Of a stretch of DNA of 64,000 nt, positions 47,236 through 59,116 are shown piece after piece. The stretch's first letter is position 1. Every line of letters begins with the position of its first letter. A program made the translations under genes and the position numbers. Where the stretch lies: positions 930,001-994,000 of the forward strand of contig NC_134934.1 of NCBI RefSeq assembly GCF_051020765.1, given 5' to 3'. This DNA is from Lasioglossum baleicum (Eukaryota; Arthropoda; Insecta; Hymenoptera; Halictidae). Under the pieces are notes generated by a model. It did not search any database and had not been told where the DNA came from. It saw nothing but the letters and a program-made list of their open reading frames with translations.

Positions 47236-49213
47236 TACGACCGAGCTAAGCGAACGAGAACTTGAGAACTGTTGAGAGTTGAGAGAATAACTGAAAACTG
47301 CTGAAAACTGAACGGCAGTTTCCCCTTCCCTGACGTATCGTCGTATCCGTGAGCGGTGTCGACCGCGCTTGCCCGTGTTGGTGCATGTTCGATTGCACGC
47401 GCGCTACACAACAAACGTACCTCTACCATGTCCGTGTGACTACCTGCTCGACCGAACGCGTCGGCGACGCGTTCCTTCGATTTTCACCAATTTTCACGTT
47501 GCCGAAGTTTCGGAAGCAAGAGGCGAAAAGTCGGAATCTGGAGACGGCGCGCATTTGAATCTCGGGCACAGCACGCGGCGCGACGCACATTTTGCTATAA
47601 CTTTTGATCTAAAAGAGATATCGAAGAGAAATTAGGCCTAATTTTTTTTGAAAAATCGGTTTTAACGATGTAAAAAGAAATATATTTTGTATTTTTTAAA
47701 TAATGGTTTCGTTGATTCTTAAGGTATAGCCGGAAAAGATGGTCAGAAGTATCCAACCAAAGTTTTTAGTCACGTCATGTTCAACAGAAAATTATGAAAA
47801 AATTCATGAATATTCTACCGAATAGCATACACTACTGAGATTTTTTTCAAAATTTTTGGTTGCAAAATCGATTTTTAAACAAATCGGAAAACATAAAATT
47901 GCCGATTTTATGTATATACATACATCAAAGTCTTCAGTTGACCACATTTATATTGTTACGTTAGTTGTGTCTCATCCTGATTATTAATGTGTATTTTTTC
48001 AGATTTTTCGGATTACGGAAACATGTTTTAAAAAATTGAAAACCTCCAAAACTTCCAAGAAAATGCATGTTTTGTATTGAAGTGTTAGAGACTCCAGTTT
48101 TATAAGAATTCAGTACTTGGATATTATTGAAGCAACCGTTCTTAATTTTTTTATAATTTTTTAGAGGTTGGGTAGTCGTTAACAAAACAAGTACATATAT
48201 ACGGCTGGGAATCTTCTGGCCCCGAATCGAATCCCGCATCTATAATCGTTTTGTTCGGTAAATACTTATTGCTTCGAGTTTTAATGAAAAGTTTAACCAA
48301 AAACATTTTTTAATTGTCTACATTTATTTTCAACTTAAAGAATTGATGCAGTTCGCGCTGTCGACTTTCGCTGTCCACTTTTTGTAATTGAAAAAAAAGA
48401 AACACAATTTAAGTTATGATTGCGAAGTGCAGAATGGTTTCGAGGTATTCGAAAATACCGCTACAGGTGGTCCCCTGTGTATCTATATCTTCGAGTAACT
48501 AATTACAAATTTTGTATCTATTATTCGTGATCCGAAATTTGTATCTAGGAGAAAAATTAAGGGCAAATTCGGAATCAGCGCAAAAAACTCTATAAGAATC
48601 ATCCAACAGTAATTGTTGAAGAAATTTGGTGTTGCGGAGACTGTAAATCAAATGGGAAACTTTCTTCCAGCAGATCTATTAATGGGTCTATTAACTTTTT
48701 TCCGTGTAACATTTTGTTTATTTTCTCGTTTCTTTGTTATAATAAATGGAAGCTTATGTTAATTTGTTGTTCTTCATTCTTTACCCAACCAGCACAGATA
48801 CAGCTCAAAGATAGCAGAAAGATGTCTGCCGCTAGACATTCAAATGTCTGAAAGATGTCTGCGAATGTCTCCGGAAAGTCTCTACAAGGGCTCCGGAAGG
48901 TCGTTTGTTACAAAGTTGCCTGTCTTAAAGTGGTCTTGAGAATGACTGTTAGTCGTGTTTCAGGCATTGTAGAGACATGTTCCACGACTCTGTCGGGCAT
49001 CTTTTAGGCGACTTTCAGAAGTCTCTTGAGCTTGTTAGAGAGACGTATTTATGCGAAAAGGGAGTGGGAGGGAAAAATCAATTTACGATAATAGTTTAAA
49101 GTAAACGAACAAATAGTTTATTATAATAATATATGTACTATTTATAAAATAAAAATATATATAAAATAATATATATAAAACATTAAAATTAATATATTAA
49201 ATTCTAATATATA

Positions 49214-49805
49214 TTAGAAATAAAGTATTAAAATTAAAATACAATATCACGCACTTAAAACATTAAAATTAATATACTTAAATTAAAATATAAAAATTGA
49301 AATGAAATATACAGTTGAAACATCAGAATCAGTATACAGGGTGGTCCACGCAACTTGCACACCAATAAATAACTTCCAAAGTATGCGTAAAATAAAATAC
49401 TACATTCAGAATAAAATATCACGCACTTAAAACATTAGAATTAATATATTAGAAATAAAGTATTAAAATTAAAATACAATATCACGCACTTAAAACATTA
49501 AAATTAATACACTTAAATTAAAATATAAAAATTGAAATAAAATATACAGTTGAAACATCAGAATCAGTATACAGGGTGGTCCACGCAACTTGCACACCAA
49601 TAAATAACTTCCAAAGTATGCGTAAAATAAAATACTACATTCAGAATAAAATATCACGCACTTAAAACATTAGAATTAATATATTAGAAATAAAGTATTA
49701 AAATTAAAATACAATATCACGCACTTAAAACATTAAAATTAATACACTTAAATTAAAATATAAAAATTGAATAAAATATACAGTTGAAACATCAGAATCA
49801 GTATA
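49214..49805. repeat. Tandem repeat, about 234-bp period, in E2
   Basis: GTATACAGGGTGGTCCACG occurs at about 49332, 49567 and 49801, one copy more than in E1. Confidence 0.7.
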
Positions 49806-50382
49806 CAGGGTGGTCCACGCAACTTGCACACCTATAATAACTTCCAAAGTATGCGTTGCACGAAAAAGTTTTGTATACAGAAGTTGCATGGTCTGAAGGG
49901 GTACATTATGTAGTGTATTATTTTTTTACAGGTGGACGCGTAAAGGACATGTGAAGGTCAACTTAATTTTTTTAAATGGAATGAGGTATTTTTTAATACA
50001 TCAATGATGCAGCTGGACCTATGTATGTCGAAAAGTTAATAGTTCAGGAGATATTTCAATTTAAATAACTCTAAAATACCATTACTGTCGTACTAAGACG
50101 TTACATAAGTAAGTAAACATTAACGTCTTAGTACGACAGTAATGGTATTTTAGAGTTATTTAAATTGAAATATCCCCTGAACTACTAATTTTTCGACATA
50201 CATAGGTTAGTACTTTTTTATAATGAATGTCCAGCTGCATAATTGATGTATTAAAAAATACCTCATTCCATTTAAAAAAATTAAGTTGACCTTCACATGT
50301 CCTTTACGCGTCCATCTACAAAAAAGCTACTAACATCTGATTAATGCTTATTCAGGGGGCCTGTTTCTGGCGCCTCACCCTG
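49806..50382. mobile_element. TA-flanked palindromic MITE in E2, core flipped
   Basis: Same CAGGGTGG..CACCCTG element as 4668-5244. Its hairpin core is inverted relative to E1: the extra block with TTAGTACTTTTTTATAATG is in the right arm, and the loop reads CATAAGTAAGTAAACA instead of its complement. Confidence 0.7.
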
Positions 50383-50545
50383 TATACTAAAATTAAAAAA
50401 TATAAAAATTAAAATAAAATATAAAAGTGAAAATAAAATATTACTGATAATGTCTGTGGTTGTAAGGAAAAACGCCGCATGTCACACTTTCAAAAATTCG
50501 AGTTTATGCATTCATTGAGCTTTAGACTTTAGAGTATAGGATTTA

Positions 50546-51163
50546 CAGTAGCGGACAAACGTTTAAGACCGCTCTAAAGAAGACGATAACTTTTTTAATA
50601 TTGTACTATACGATTTGAACTTTTTTGGGAAGCTAGAGCAATTAGTTTACTAAAGGATGTGAAAAGAAATTTTTTCAAAAATTGCAATTGATCGGAATTG
50701 TTGAAAAAATACTAAAAGTTGATTTTTTAATTATTTTATGTGGGCCTATATTGAAAATTTAAAAAACACGTTTTGTGTAGATCTGTGTCAATCAAACATA
50801 TCCTGAAAATTTCGTAAAAATCGGTCGACGTTGCAATGAGCTACAAACGTTTAAAGATGGTAGAAATTGCAGATTTTCACGATTTATTGCCGAAAATCTG
50901 CAATTTTTACCATCTTTAAACGTTTGTAGCTCATTGCAACGTCGACCGATTTTGACGAAATTTTCAGGATATGTTTAAATAAACAATCAACTTTTAGTAT
51001 TTTTTCAACAATTCCGATCAATTGCAATTTTTGAAAAAATTTCTTTTCGCGTCCTTTAGTAAACTAATTGCTCTAGTTTCCCAAAAAAGTTCAAATCGTA
51101 TAGTAAAATATTAAAAAAGTTATCGTCTTCTTTAGAGCGGTCTTACACTTTTGTCCGCTACTG
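50546..51163. mobile_element. TA-flanked palindromic MITE (CAGTAGCGGAC ends) in E2
   Basis: 618 bp, the counterpart of 5389-6006, with TA on each side and the same orientation within E. Confidence 0.75.
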
Positions 51164-51851
51164 TACATATTTACCAGAAAAAAAGTCATGGAAACACGTT
51201 TGGAAGGCTCAGACAACAATGCAATTTAACCAACCTCCTATGTCAAAGTATTAGCGATCGAAAGTGAAAGTATATGTGACATGCGGCGTTCTTCCTGATA
51301 ACCACAGATATATTGAAATTAAAATCACTTGGTCACACTCGCTTTGTTCATGTTTCTTCCGGCTGCCGTCCACTTTGGCTTTCTCCGCTGCACCTTGAAT
51401 AAGAATATCTTTGTTTATTAATTTGCACATGAATAATCATTATAATAATAATATTAAAATAAGGGTGATAATTACATATAACAAGGCTGGCCGTTCGATA
51501 ATTTGCAAACGGTTTTTTGCCCTTCCGGCCCAATCAGCTATAGCAGACCGCCATGCCAGCACGTCAGTCATAATGATACCTAGACTTTCCTGGCAAAGTT
51601 GTAGCTGTTGTGCCCCCCGTATTGTGCACTTCTGCTGCCTAAAATAAAAAATTGTTATGTAGCATATCACATTCTGTTAATTTAATGAAAATGAAAGATA
51701 AACGTCAGCTATTTTAAGTGTATTTATTAAACAAGTCATTGGTCTCTTCGGCCTCCTTTGCTTTTCTTCTAGCCTTCGTGTAGCCGTCTAGAAGCATTAT
51801 ATAATTATTATTTTAATTATACATGTATGGTGTGTAACTACTTTAACTTAC

Positions 51852-52059
51852 CAAAGGTACTGTTTTTGAAGATCTTTACAGAGAAGTGCTCCCACGAAGG
51901 TTGAGGCAGTTCACATTGTTGGATTGCGTTGCTCAATTTTGATTTGTGTACCGGTGGCCAATAACATTTGTCGTCTTCCAGCCAACTATTTGGCACCGCT
52001 TCTACCGTTCCGTCCGCCAAAAATTGGACAACGGTCCATGTATTTGTAGGCGTCTCCAT
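51852..52059 (-). pseudogene. Possible DUF4806-type exon carried by E2
   Basis: Counterpart of 6695-6902. The frame is intact up to the same G|GTAAGT donor, with few amino-acid differences from E1 (for example METPT against MEMPT, VPNSW against VLNSW). The VPNSW version is closer to the pattern I expect for the family, so E1 may carry the derived residue. Function unknown. Confidence 0.4.
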
Positions 52060-52246
52060 TTGTGTGTATATATTCTAAGAATTGAAAAGTATGGTAAAAT
52101 TTAGAGACTAATTTAAACATATATGTAATTACGACGTAAATATATTTAATTAAAGAATATATTTAGAAAAATAGCAAATAGAATGAAGGAATGGAAATAT
52201 GACCAATTTTTGTTCATTTTTTGACTTCACACTTATTTACACATTA

Positions 52247-52325
52247 GGGCGGTAGACTCGTTTCCAGGATTGCAATCAATTGCAATCCCGCACCCTTGCA
52301 ATCCTAGAAAAAGCAGTCTACCCCC
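52247..52325. mobile_element. 79-bp hairpin MITE in E2
   Basis: Counterpart of 7090-7168, with TTA on both sides. Confidence 0.6.
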
Positions 52326-53450
52326 TTACAATACCGAAAGTACTTTCTTTGACTTTCTTGCCAACCCCATAGTAAACTTCGAATATAGCGGAAGGGCATC
52401 AGCAAAAAACACTAACGGTAACAAATAACAGCAATGGAAGTACTTACTTTTGTAAATATACACTCGTCGGATAAATTATCACTATTACAATACACTAATA
52501 CAATTAGACACTTCTCTAAACCTGGTGTCGACCGGTGTCGACTGGTGTCGACCATGTGCGCCGGACCAAAAATAGTAACTTCAACAGCGCCACTCGGGGT
52601 GAACTACGAAGACAGAGAAGCAGATATGTTTCTCGCAGGAAAGACACTGACAGAGAATATATGAAACAGCTTGATTTTTTCGATCACGCGGGTAAGCCGC
52701 ATTTCGTGAAGAAGCAATATTTTTTTATGCTCTTTGTGTTGAAATATTCTCTGCATTATTGCGGGGTCCCGTACAGAGCCCTTTTTTGGATTTGGCTCTT
52801 GGAACTTTGTAAACAACAAAAGTGTACATTTTTATGGAAGAACTTTTTTTCTGTACACTTTTTCCAAATGCTCTTTGCGTTGAAATACTCTCTGTATTAT
52901 TGCGGATTAGCATGCAGAGCTCTTTTTTCGAAAAAGTGCACAGAAAAAAGTTCTTCCTTAGAAGCTGTATCCCCCTACTCCACCCCACTCTTTACCGGCG
53001 GCGTAGGAAAAACAACGTCTCCGGAAAATGTCTCTCAGTCGCCAAAAAGATATCCTTTATGGAGACGTTGCATTTACGACTGAAATGAGACAGCTGAAAG
53101 ACGTTCACCCTCTGCTGTGAAAACAACGTCTCCATAAAGATATCTTTTTGGCGACTAAAAGACGTATCTTTGGGACATAGACGTTCAGACGGGACGACGA
53201 CATGAAACAGACATCTATGAGACGATGTGTGCTGGTTGGGTAATAAGCCCCTTTTAATTTCCCATCAGTTTCAACTCCATAAAGTAATAGTTTTCTGTAA
53301 AATCCGTATCAATGCCTCCGGATCGGAACCTTTCTGCCAGGGGTTGTATTAATTCGAGTAACTGTAACTTTTTTAATGTTGGACTATATGGATTTGGACT
53401 TTTCGTGAGAAGTTGGAGAAATTAGTTTACTGCACGATGTGAAAAGATAT

Positions 53451-53981
53451 GTAGTGGACATGGCGCGTTGGAAAGAGGGACTTTCCGGACGCGGAAATTT
53501 CATCCTTCTCAAGTGCGCGCTGTGGACGGTTGCATTGAGGGTTCGGTCGTAAAAGTGACGATTACCAGAACCCTGACTCAACCGTTGCAATGTCCTTGGC
53601 AGCGACGACTTTGAATTGTTTTGGGGAAGGAAACTTTCTCCTTACTCTTGAGGAACGGAGAATTCCTCCCCTTATTTTAACGGTCTTTCTCACGTTGCTA
53701 ATCCTCCCACCAAAAAGGATTTTTACCAGTGGAAAAAAAGCTTGTGGCACTCGTTGAGAACGCATCGCTCTAGAGTTGCCCGCGCTACGTTAATTTATAT
53801 CTCTGTACTTTGTTAGTACTCGATAGTCATTAACGTTTATAATCTAGTTTTCTCGTTATTGTTATTATTATTACATCTTGTTTTGTTTTGTTATTGTTAC
53901 GTGTTATTGTTTTAATAAATATCTATATCGTTGTCTGTTAACCACGCGAAACATCATAGACACTGAATTACCCGTCATCCT
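53451..53981 (+). mobile_element. Solo-LTR-like insertion in GE2
   Basis: 531 bp between exact AAAGATAT repeats (53443-53450 and 53982-53989). Plus-strand order: GTAGTGGACATGGCGCG start, AATAAA near 53914, end GTCATCCT. It is the counterpart of 3042-3572 and splits the same older MITE. No coding frame. Confidence 0.45.
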
Positions 53982-55081
53982 AAAGATATTTTTCCAGAAA
54001 TTGCAGTTGGCCGGAATTGTAGAGAAAATAGGTACTAAATGTTGCATTTCACAACTTTTTTATGTGGGGCCTATATTGAAAATTTAAAAGATAGTTATAA
54101 TAATTAACCATTTGCAGCTGTTTTAATTTCGGAGCTATTTTAACTCGAAAATGAAACATCTCGTTCTAGGTAGAATAATTTCGTTCTATACGATTCTTTT
54201 CATTTGATGGATATGAAATTGATTGTAATACCTCATACAATAATTAAAGGTTTAGTAATTGATTAGCTACCAACATGTTTAACAATGTAAACAATATTTT
54301 GCATAATGGGACAGCAATTTTTAGTGGTGATTTCGAGTCACCACTTGAGTGCTAAGGGTTAAAGATGGTAGAAATTGCAGGATATTACAACAATGACAAA
54401 TATTATAAAGCAGATACGCTAACGTTACCGTTATCGCGTCAGAAGGAATAGCTGCAAGCTGCAAGTACAATTGTATAGAGTATAGAGTATAGAATTTCGG
54501 GGAAAACTGGGAAGAGAGGCAGGGTTGCCGGAGGATTAATTATGGCGTGGAAGAACCGACGCGACGGTGCCCGTAAGGATAATTACGGTCGCTTAGAGTG
54601 GCCGGACTATGGCAGGGTAAGACGTGGTTTCCCTCGGGTCTCAATTATCCATCAGGCCTTAATTTGTCCAGGCTGTTTGTCTCTCGATCAAGCCGGTTGG
54701 TCGAGGTCCTGGTACTGTACTTTGGAAATGAAATGGATGATTATGTGAAAATTTGCTTGTCAAACGAACATTCCGGGAAAAGGTTCAGGTAATTTCGTGC
54801 AGAAAATCCAGAGTTGTTTTGGTAACTACCCAGGACTTATTGGCCTGAGTTTTTCGCGCTGATTCCGAATCTGTTTTCAATTTTTTTCCTATTCGCACAG
54901 TTTTTCAGGAACAAGGCTTTGAAAAAAAAACATATTTTTCAACTTCAAACAAATATTGTGATGTTATTATAAAAGATATTGAATTGTTCTTTCTGGCAAA
55001 AGATTCTGTAGACTTTCCCGAATACAGTGATATCCAATATTAATACATTATGATTGATTAAACATGTTTAATCAATGATTA

Positions 55082-55610
55082 AATACGGAGAGATTTCGTC
55101 GTGTCGGCGCACAGTGGAAAATTTGGACCAGACTCGATTCAAAATCAAAGAACTTTCGATAGAAATGAGGTAGAGCGATGAAATTTTTTTTTAATGAAAG
55201 CTGAAACTTTGCAGAATATGGGAAAAATAGGGAAGTTATGGTACGAACGTTTTTTAACCGAGAAAATTCGTTAAACATGTAGAATTTAAAGAAATCGATT
55301 TTGCAATATCCTGAGGTCGTAGACAAATTTTGAGACCAGATTTGAAATCGGCGTGAAAAAATCTACGGGAAATGATATATAGCAAAAATTTAAAAAAAAA
55401 TTTCCGCGCGTGGTATTGGAAAAACCACAATTTTCTCGAAATTGTGCAAGTTTAACGAATTTTCTCAACGTTAAAAAACGTTCTTACCATAATCTCCCTA
55501 TTTTTCCCATATTCTGTAATGTTTCAGCTTTAATTTTTAAAAAATTTCATCGCTCTACCTTATTTCTATCAAAAGTTCTTCGATTTTGTCTCCGATTTGG
55601 ACGAAAGGTC
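55082..55610. repeat. Imperfect palindrome in GE2
   Basis: Counterpart of 1430-1955, with mirrored blocks such as GGTAGAGCGATGAAATTTT and ATGGGAAAAATAGGGA. Confidence 0.55.
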
Positions 55611-56918
55611 ACACTGTGCGCCGTCTCCAGACTCTGACTTTTCGCCTCATGCTTTCGAAACTTCCGTAACGTGAAAACTCAGCCCGTCTGAGTGCCTGTT
55701 CAATTGCTTGCGCGCTACACACAAGCGTACGTCTACTCTGTCTGTGTGAACTACCTGCTCGACTGATCGACGCCGACGCGTTCCTTCGATTTTTACGTTG
55801 CCGAAGTTTCGGAAGCATGAGTCAGAAAGTCGGAATCTGGAGACGGCGCGCATTTGAATCCCGGCACAGCGAGCGACGCGGCGATAACAGAACATACGGA
55901 CAATAGGACGTCCTTATATTCAATCTAATCCTCTTTGCTTATATTAGGGTATGTATTCGGATAATGGGGGTACGGATACGGGAGTCTCTACTGTATTCAA
56001 AGAACAAGTAGACATAATTGAAATCGTAATTCTAATTGCAATATTTTGTAGGACTCAATATAAATAGTACCGTATACTCATCTTTTTTTATCGATGAATA
56101 TGATCACTAACTAAAATAAATTCCTAATAAGATAAAAAAATGTTAACAACCCATTAAAAAGTGTTAAAAACGTGACTGAACATGTTGGTGAAAGTCCCAT
56201 TTGGGGGTGAACGGAACCTTGAAGCAGGCCCTAGGATTCGGCAAGATCGCACATGTGGCGACCAGACCTTTGGGTTTCCCAGCCATCTGGAAACTATCGA
56301 AACGGTGTAGCTTCGAATAATTTTCTGCCAGGGCGGCGAAGACTTCGGTCACCGTGGCCAAGTGGTGCAATAAACACGGCCAGGTAACCCGACGCGCGTC
56401 GGCCAGCCAGACATATTGGCATGAAACCACTAACAAGTTAATTGCAGACCTTGTTTATTTTTCGTAATTGTTTCATGTAAATGACGCTAGCTGCTTCGTG
56501 TGGCGTTCTTCCGATTAAAAAAAGACTAATCTCAAGATAGAATTTGGACTGTGGATAGTGGATTTATTCAAAGTCTTCGAATAACGGCACAATCAATTTT
56601 CTACCGAAACCGAAATAATACCGGTATTCTTTCGGTTTTTCCAATGCTTAGGTTGTTCCAAATGAAAAAGGAAAACCCTCCGCGCGAAGGAACAAGCGCG
56701 AGTCCGAATTCACAGGCGAGGCCGTCATAAAACATTCAGCTAAAGACCTTCCAGATGTACCTCCCAACAAAGTGATTTTTAGCCAGCCGAAAGAAGCACA
56801 GCCGATGTAGCCAGATGTATTTGGACCTTTTATACCGTTAATGTACTAAACTTTATACCGTAGCTACCTGCAACCGAACATACTCTTTGGTTTCAAATCC
56901 TTGCTTTAGTTTATTAAA

Positions 56919-57330
56919 AGGAAGTAGACTCGTTTTCAGGATTGCAAGGGTGCGGGATTCGCCTCTTATTCTCATCTCTCGATAATAATACAAACACGGG
57001 GTTTTTCACTAGTCAAAAACGCTAGATAAAAGAACGATCTAGAACACTATCTGCCTCAAAAGTTCTATTTTTCCGTTTACGAGGCGTAATTGGCATTATT
57101 CGGCAGCATGTAGCTATGAAAATAGCTTGTATGCTCCCGAATAATGCAAATTACGGTGACGACTAATGCAAATTTCGCCTCGTAAACGGAAAATAGGACC
57201 TTTGAGGGAGATGGGGCCCTAGATCGATCTTTTATCTAGCGTTTTTAACTAGTGAGAAACCCCGTGTTTGTATTATTATCGAGAGATGAGAAGAGGCGAA
57301 TCCCGCATCCTTGCAATCCTGGAAAAAGGC
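56919..57330. mobile_element. Palindromic MITE (GAAGTAGACTCG ends)
   Basis: The left half starts AGGAAGTAGACTCGTTTTCA and contains GATTGCAAGGGTGCGGGATT. The right half holds the inverse (AATCCCGCATCCTTGCAATC). Between them are mirrored CACTAGT, GCTAGATAAAAG and CGTTTACGAGGCG blocks. Its right terminus is disturbed by the next MITE. A truncated relative is at 60945-61166 and the left half of the GE1 copy is at 1-85. Confidence 0.6.
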
Positions 57331-57339
57331 TATACGGGA

Positions 57340-58011
57340 ACTGCAATTACTCGAATTAATATTCGGACGTTCTAAAAAAGACGAGAACTTTTTTAATACT
57401 GTACTAAACGATTTGAACTTTTTTGGGGAGCTACAGCAATTAGTTTACTACAGGATGTGAAAAGAAATTTTTTCAAAAATTGCAATTGATCGGGATTGTA
57501 TGAAAAAATACTAAGAGTTGCATTTTACAACTTTTTTATGTGAGCCCATATTGAAAAATTGAAAAATACGCTTTGTAGATCTGTGTCGACTAAACATATT
57601 TTGAACATTTCGTCAAAATCGGTTGACGTTGCAATGAGCTACAAACGTTTAAAGATGGTAAAAATCGCAGATTTTCAGCCTACATCGAAGAATTCTTACA
57701 TCTTTCAAGGCCTGTCGTTTTTTCCCGCATCAACCGATTTCGATGAAACTTTCACAGTGCACATTATTTACGCAGGCCTACAAAACGTACTTTTTAAATT
57801 TTCAATATAGGCCCGCGCGAAAAAGTTGTAAAATGTAACTTTTAGTATTTTCTCTGCAATTCCGACCAAATGCAATTTTTGAAAAAATTTCTTTTCACAT
57901 CCTGCAGTAAACTAATTGTTCCAGCTCCCCCAAAAAATTCAAATCGTATAGTACAATATTTAAAAAGTTATCATCTTCTTTAGATCGTCCGAATATTAAT
58001 TCGTGTAACTG
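57340..58011. mobile_element. TA-type palindromic MITE with ATTCGGACG ends
   Basis: Left TACTCGAATTAATATTCGGA and right TCCGAATATTAATTCGTGTA are inverse. The interior is related to 5389-6006 (TTTTTGGG..GCTA.AGCAATTAGTTTACTA). It is older and more diverged than that element. The ORF crossing it (57559-57810) is not conserved in the related copies, so I do not call a gene. Confidence 0.6.
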
Positions 58012-58945
58012 TACGTATTAGGGGATAATTAATGTATTACTAGTTTATTGATTTATGTGTAGGTTTACTCTTAATGTAACTGTAAAGAAAATTACGGCAA
58101 GGGGGGAAGAACGTAACATTCAATTTGTACATATAGTTTCCATCTCTCTTGCGATCGATGCAGACAATTTTTATTTTGCACAAAGATCCGCAGTCTAGGA
58201 AAAATAATATAGATATAATAGAAATAAATAAAATTTAATATTTTTTTATATCGGGTTTATTATTTCGTTTTCATTCAGAATCGGTATTTGGAATTGTCGG
58301 TAAAAAGGAAGACTGCTACATATTTGTACAATGTGTAGAAATTCATTTCACCGACATTACCAACATTACTGACATAACCTCACCGACGGTGCTGCCCTGT
58401 ATAACGGCATCCGCCGTTCCACACAGACTCCACGAGCTGCCTTCCATCTGGAAGGAAGAAGCTGCCCTCTAGATGCTGTGACGGCGGACTTTGTACACCT
58501 GTAATCGTTTTCGGAAGCCCACTGGCATGCAACTCCACACTCTTTCTAGATGTACTCCAACCATTGCTCCGAGCAGCCAATAAGCGGCGTCTGGAACCAT
58601 ACTGCCCTCCAAATTCACTCCACGCTCTGGACTATTCCTGGCAGTTCCAAACTGTGCTATCAGGGTAAATTCAGTCGATAGTTTAAAAAATCAGTCGACT
58701 GAAAATAGTAGTTGAATACTATCGCGATTTAGTCGATAGTTTTTAGTCGATGGTGCCCATCACTAGCTCGAGCCCAGGGCCTGCCGGCCGGGATGGGATT
58801 CAGCCTGTTTTTGAGAGGGCAGCACGGTATCACACTAATGTGGCCAATCAGTGCTTCGATTGAGCCCAACTTCTCTCGCGCATGCGCGACACAGGACGGG
58901 TCGCATCAATGTGGCAGTACTTTGCAAATGCGTAGCAGTCTCCCT

Positions 58946-59116
58946 CCCTGATAGCACAACAGACTCCACGGGGAGTGACGAAAACGATTACAGGTAGACT
59001 CCACCTGGAACCAGTCCACGCGGAATGCAGCTTTCTGCAGTCCAGCTGGAACGCCACTCTATCCTGGATTCCGCTTCCCCGCAAGATGGCAGCACGGTCG
59101 CACTGATTAATGCGGC
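58946..59116. mobile_element. Terminal fragment of a third GE copy
   Basis: 171 bp starting CCCTGATAGCACAACAG match 45198-45368 almost exactly. The match is interrupted after ATGCGGC by element P1. It resumes for 17 bp (GAATGCCGTTATACAGG, 59531-59547) and is then interrupted again by P2. Confidence 0.8.

Larger units (their letters stand above)
48784..53240 (+). mobile_element. Element E, copy 2, with TA duplication
   Basis: 4457 bp with the same CCCAACCAGCACAG..TGTGCTGGTTGGG ends as E1, here flanked by TA on both sides (48782-48783 and 53241-53242). The empty site in GE1 (around 3781) has a single TA, so this is a genuine insertion. It lies about 100 bp from the site used in GE1 and is opposite to E1 relative to the host element. 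It is longer than E1 by about 254 bp, mainly through one extra 235-bp tandem unit. Confidence 0.75.
45198..58665. mobile_element. Giant element copy GE2, complete, 13.5 kb
   Basis: Left end TA|CCCTGATAGCACAACAG, right end ACTGTGCTATCAGGG|TA; the terminal 13 bases are exact inverses. Imperfect inverted similarity continues for about 550 bp, with shared blocks such as GTCGGTAAAAAGGAA, CTGCTACATATTTGTACAA and CCTGTATAACGGCAT at 45198-45760 and 58120-58650. 45198-56996 is the inverse of GE1; the rest (56997-58665) has no partner in the window because GE1 runs off the left edge. No transposase frame seen. It contains E2, MITEs and a solo-LTR-like insert. Confidence 0.78.
32140..58765. mobile_element. 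Outer hAT-like shell, 26.6 kb, containing nested elements
   Basis: The left end reads TAGTGATGGGCATTATCGAC and the right end GGTGCCCATCACTA, sharing 12 terminal bases inverted. The 8-bp GCTCGAGC stands immediately outside each end (32132-32139 and 58766-58773). That fits a hAT target duplication, though the octamer is its own inverse complement. If F1, the gypsy element and GE2 are removed, a short hAT MITE of under 1 kb remains. It is rich in TAGTCGATAG and CAGTCGACTGAAAATAGTA motifs near both ends. The inner elements each have their own duplications, supporting later insertion. Confidence 0.7.

Noticed and set aside
1..56996. Inverted arms as a simple assembly duplicate
   Set aside because: The arms differ by E position and orientation, tandem copy number and scattered substitutions, and each junction is precise; an artefact would give identical arms. 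Long reads would still be worth checking.
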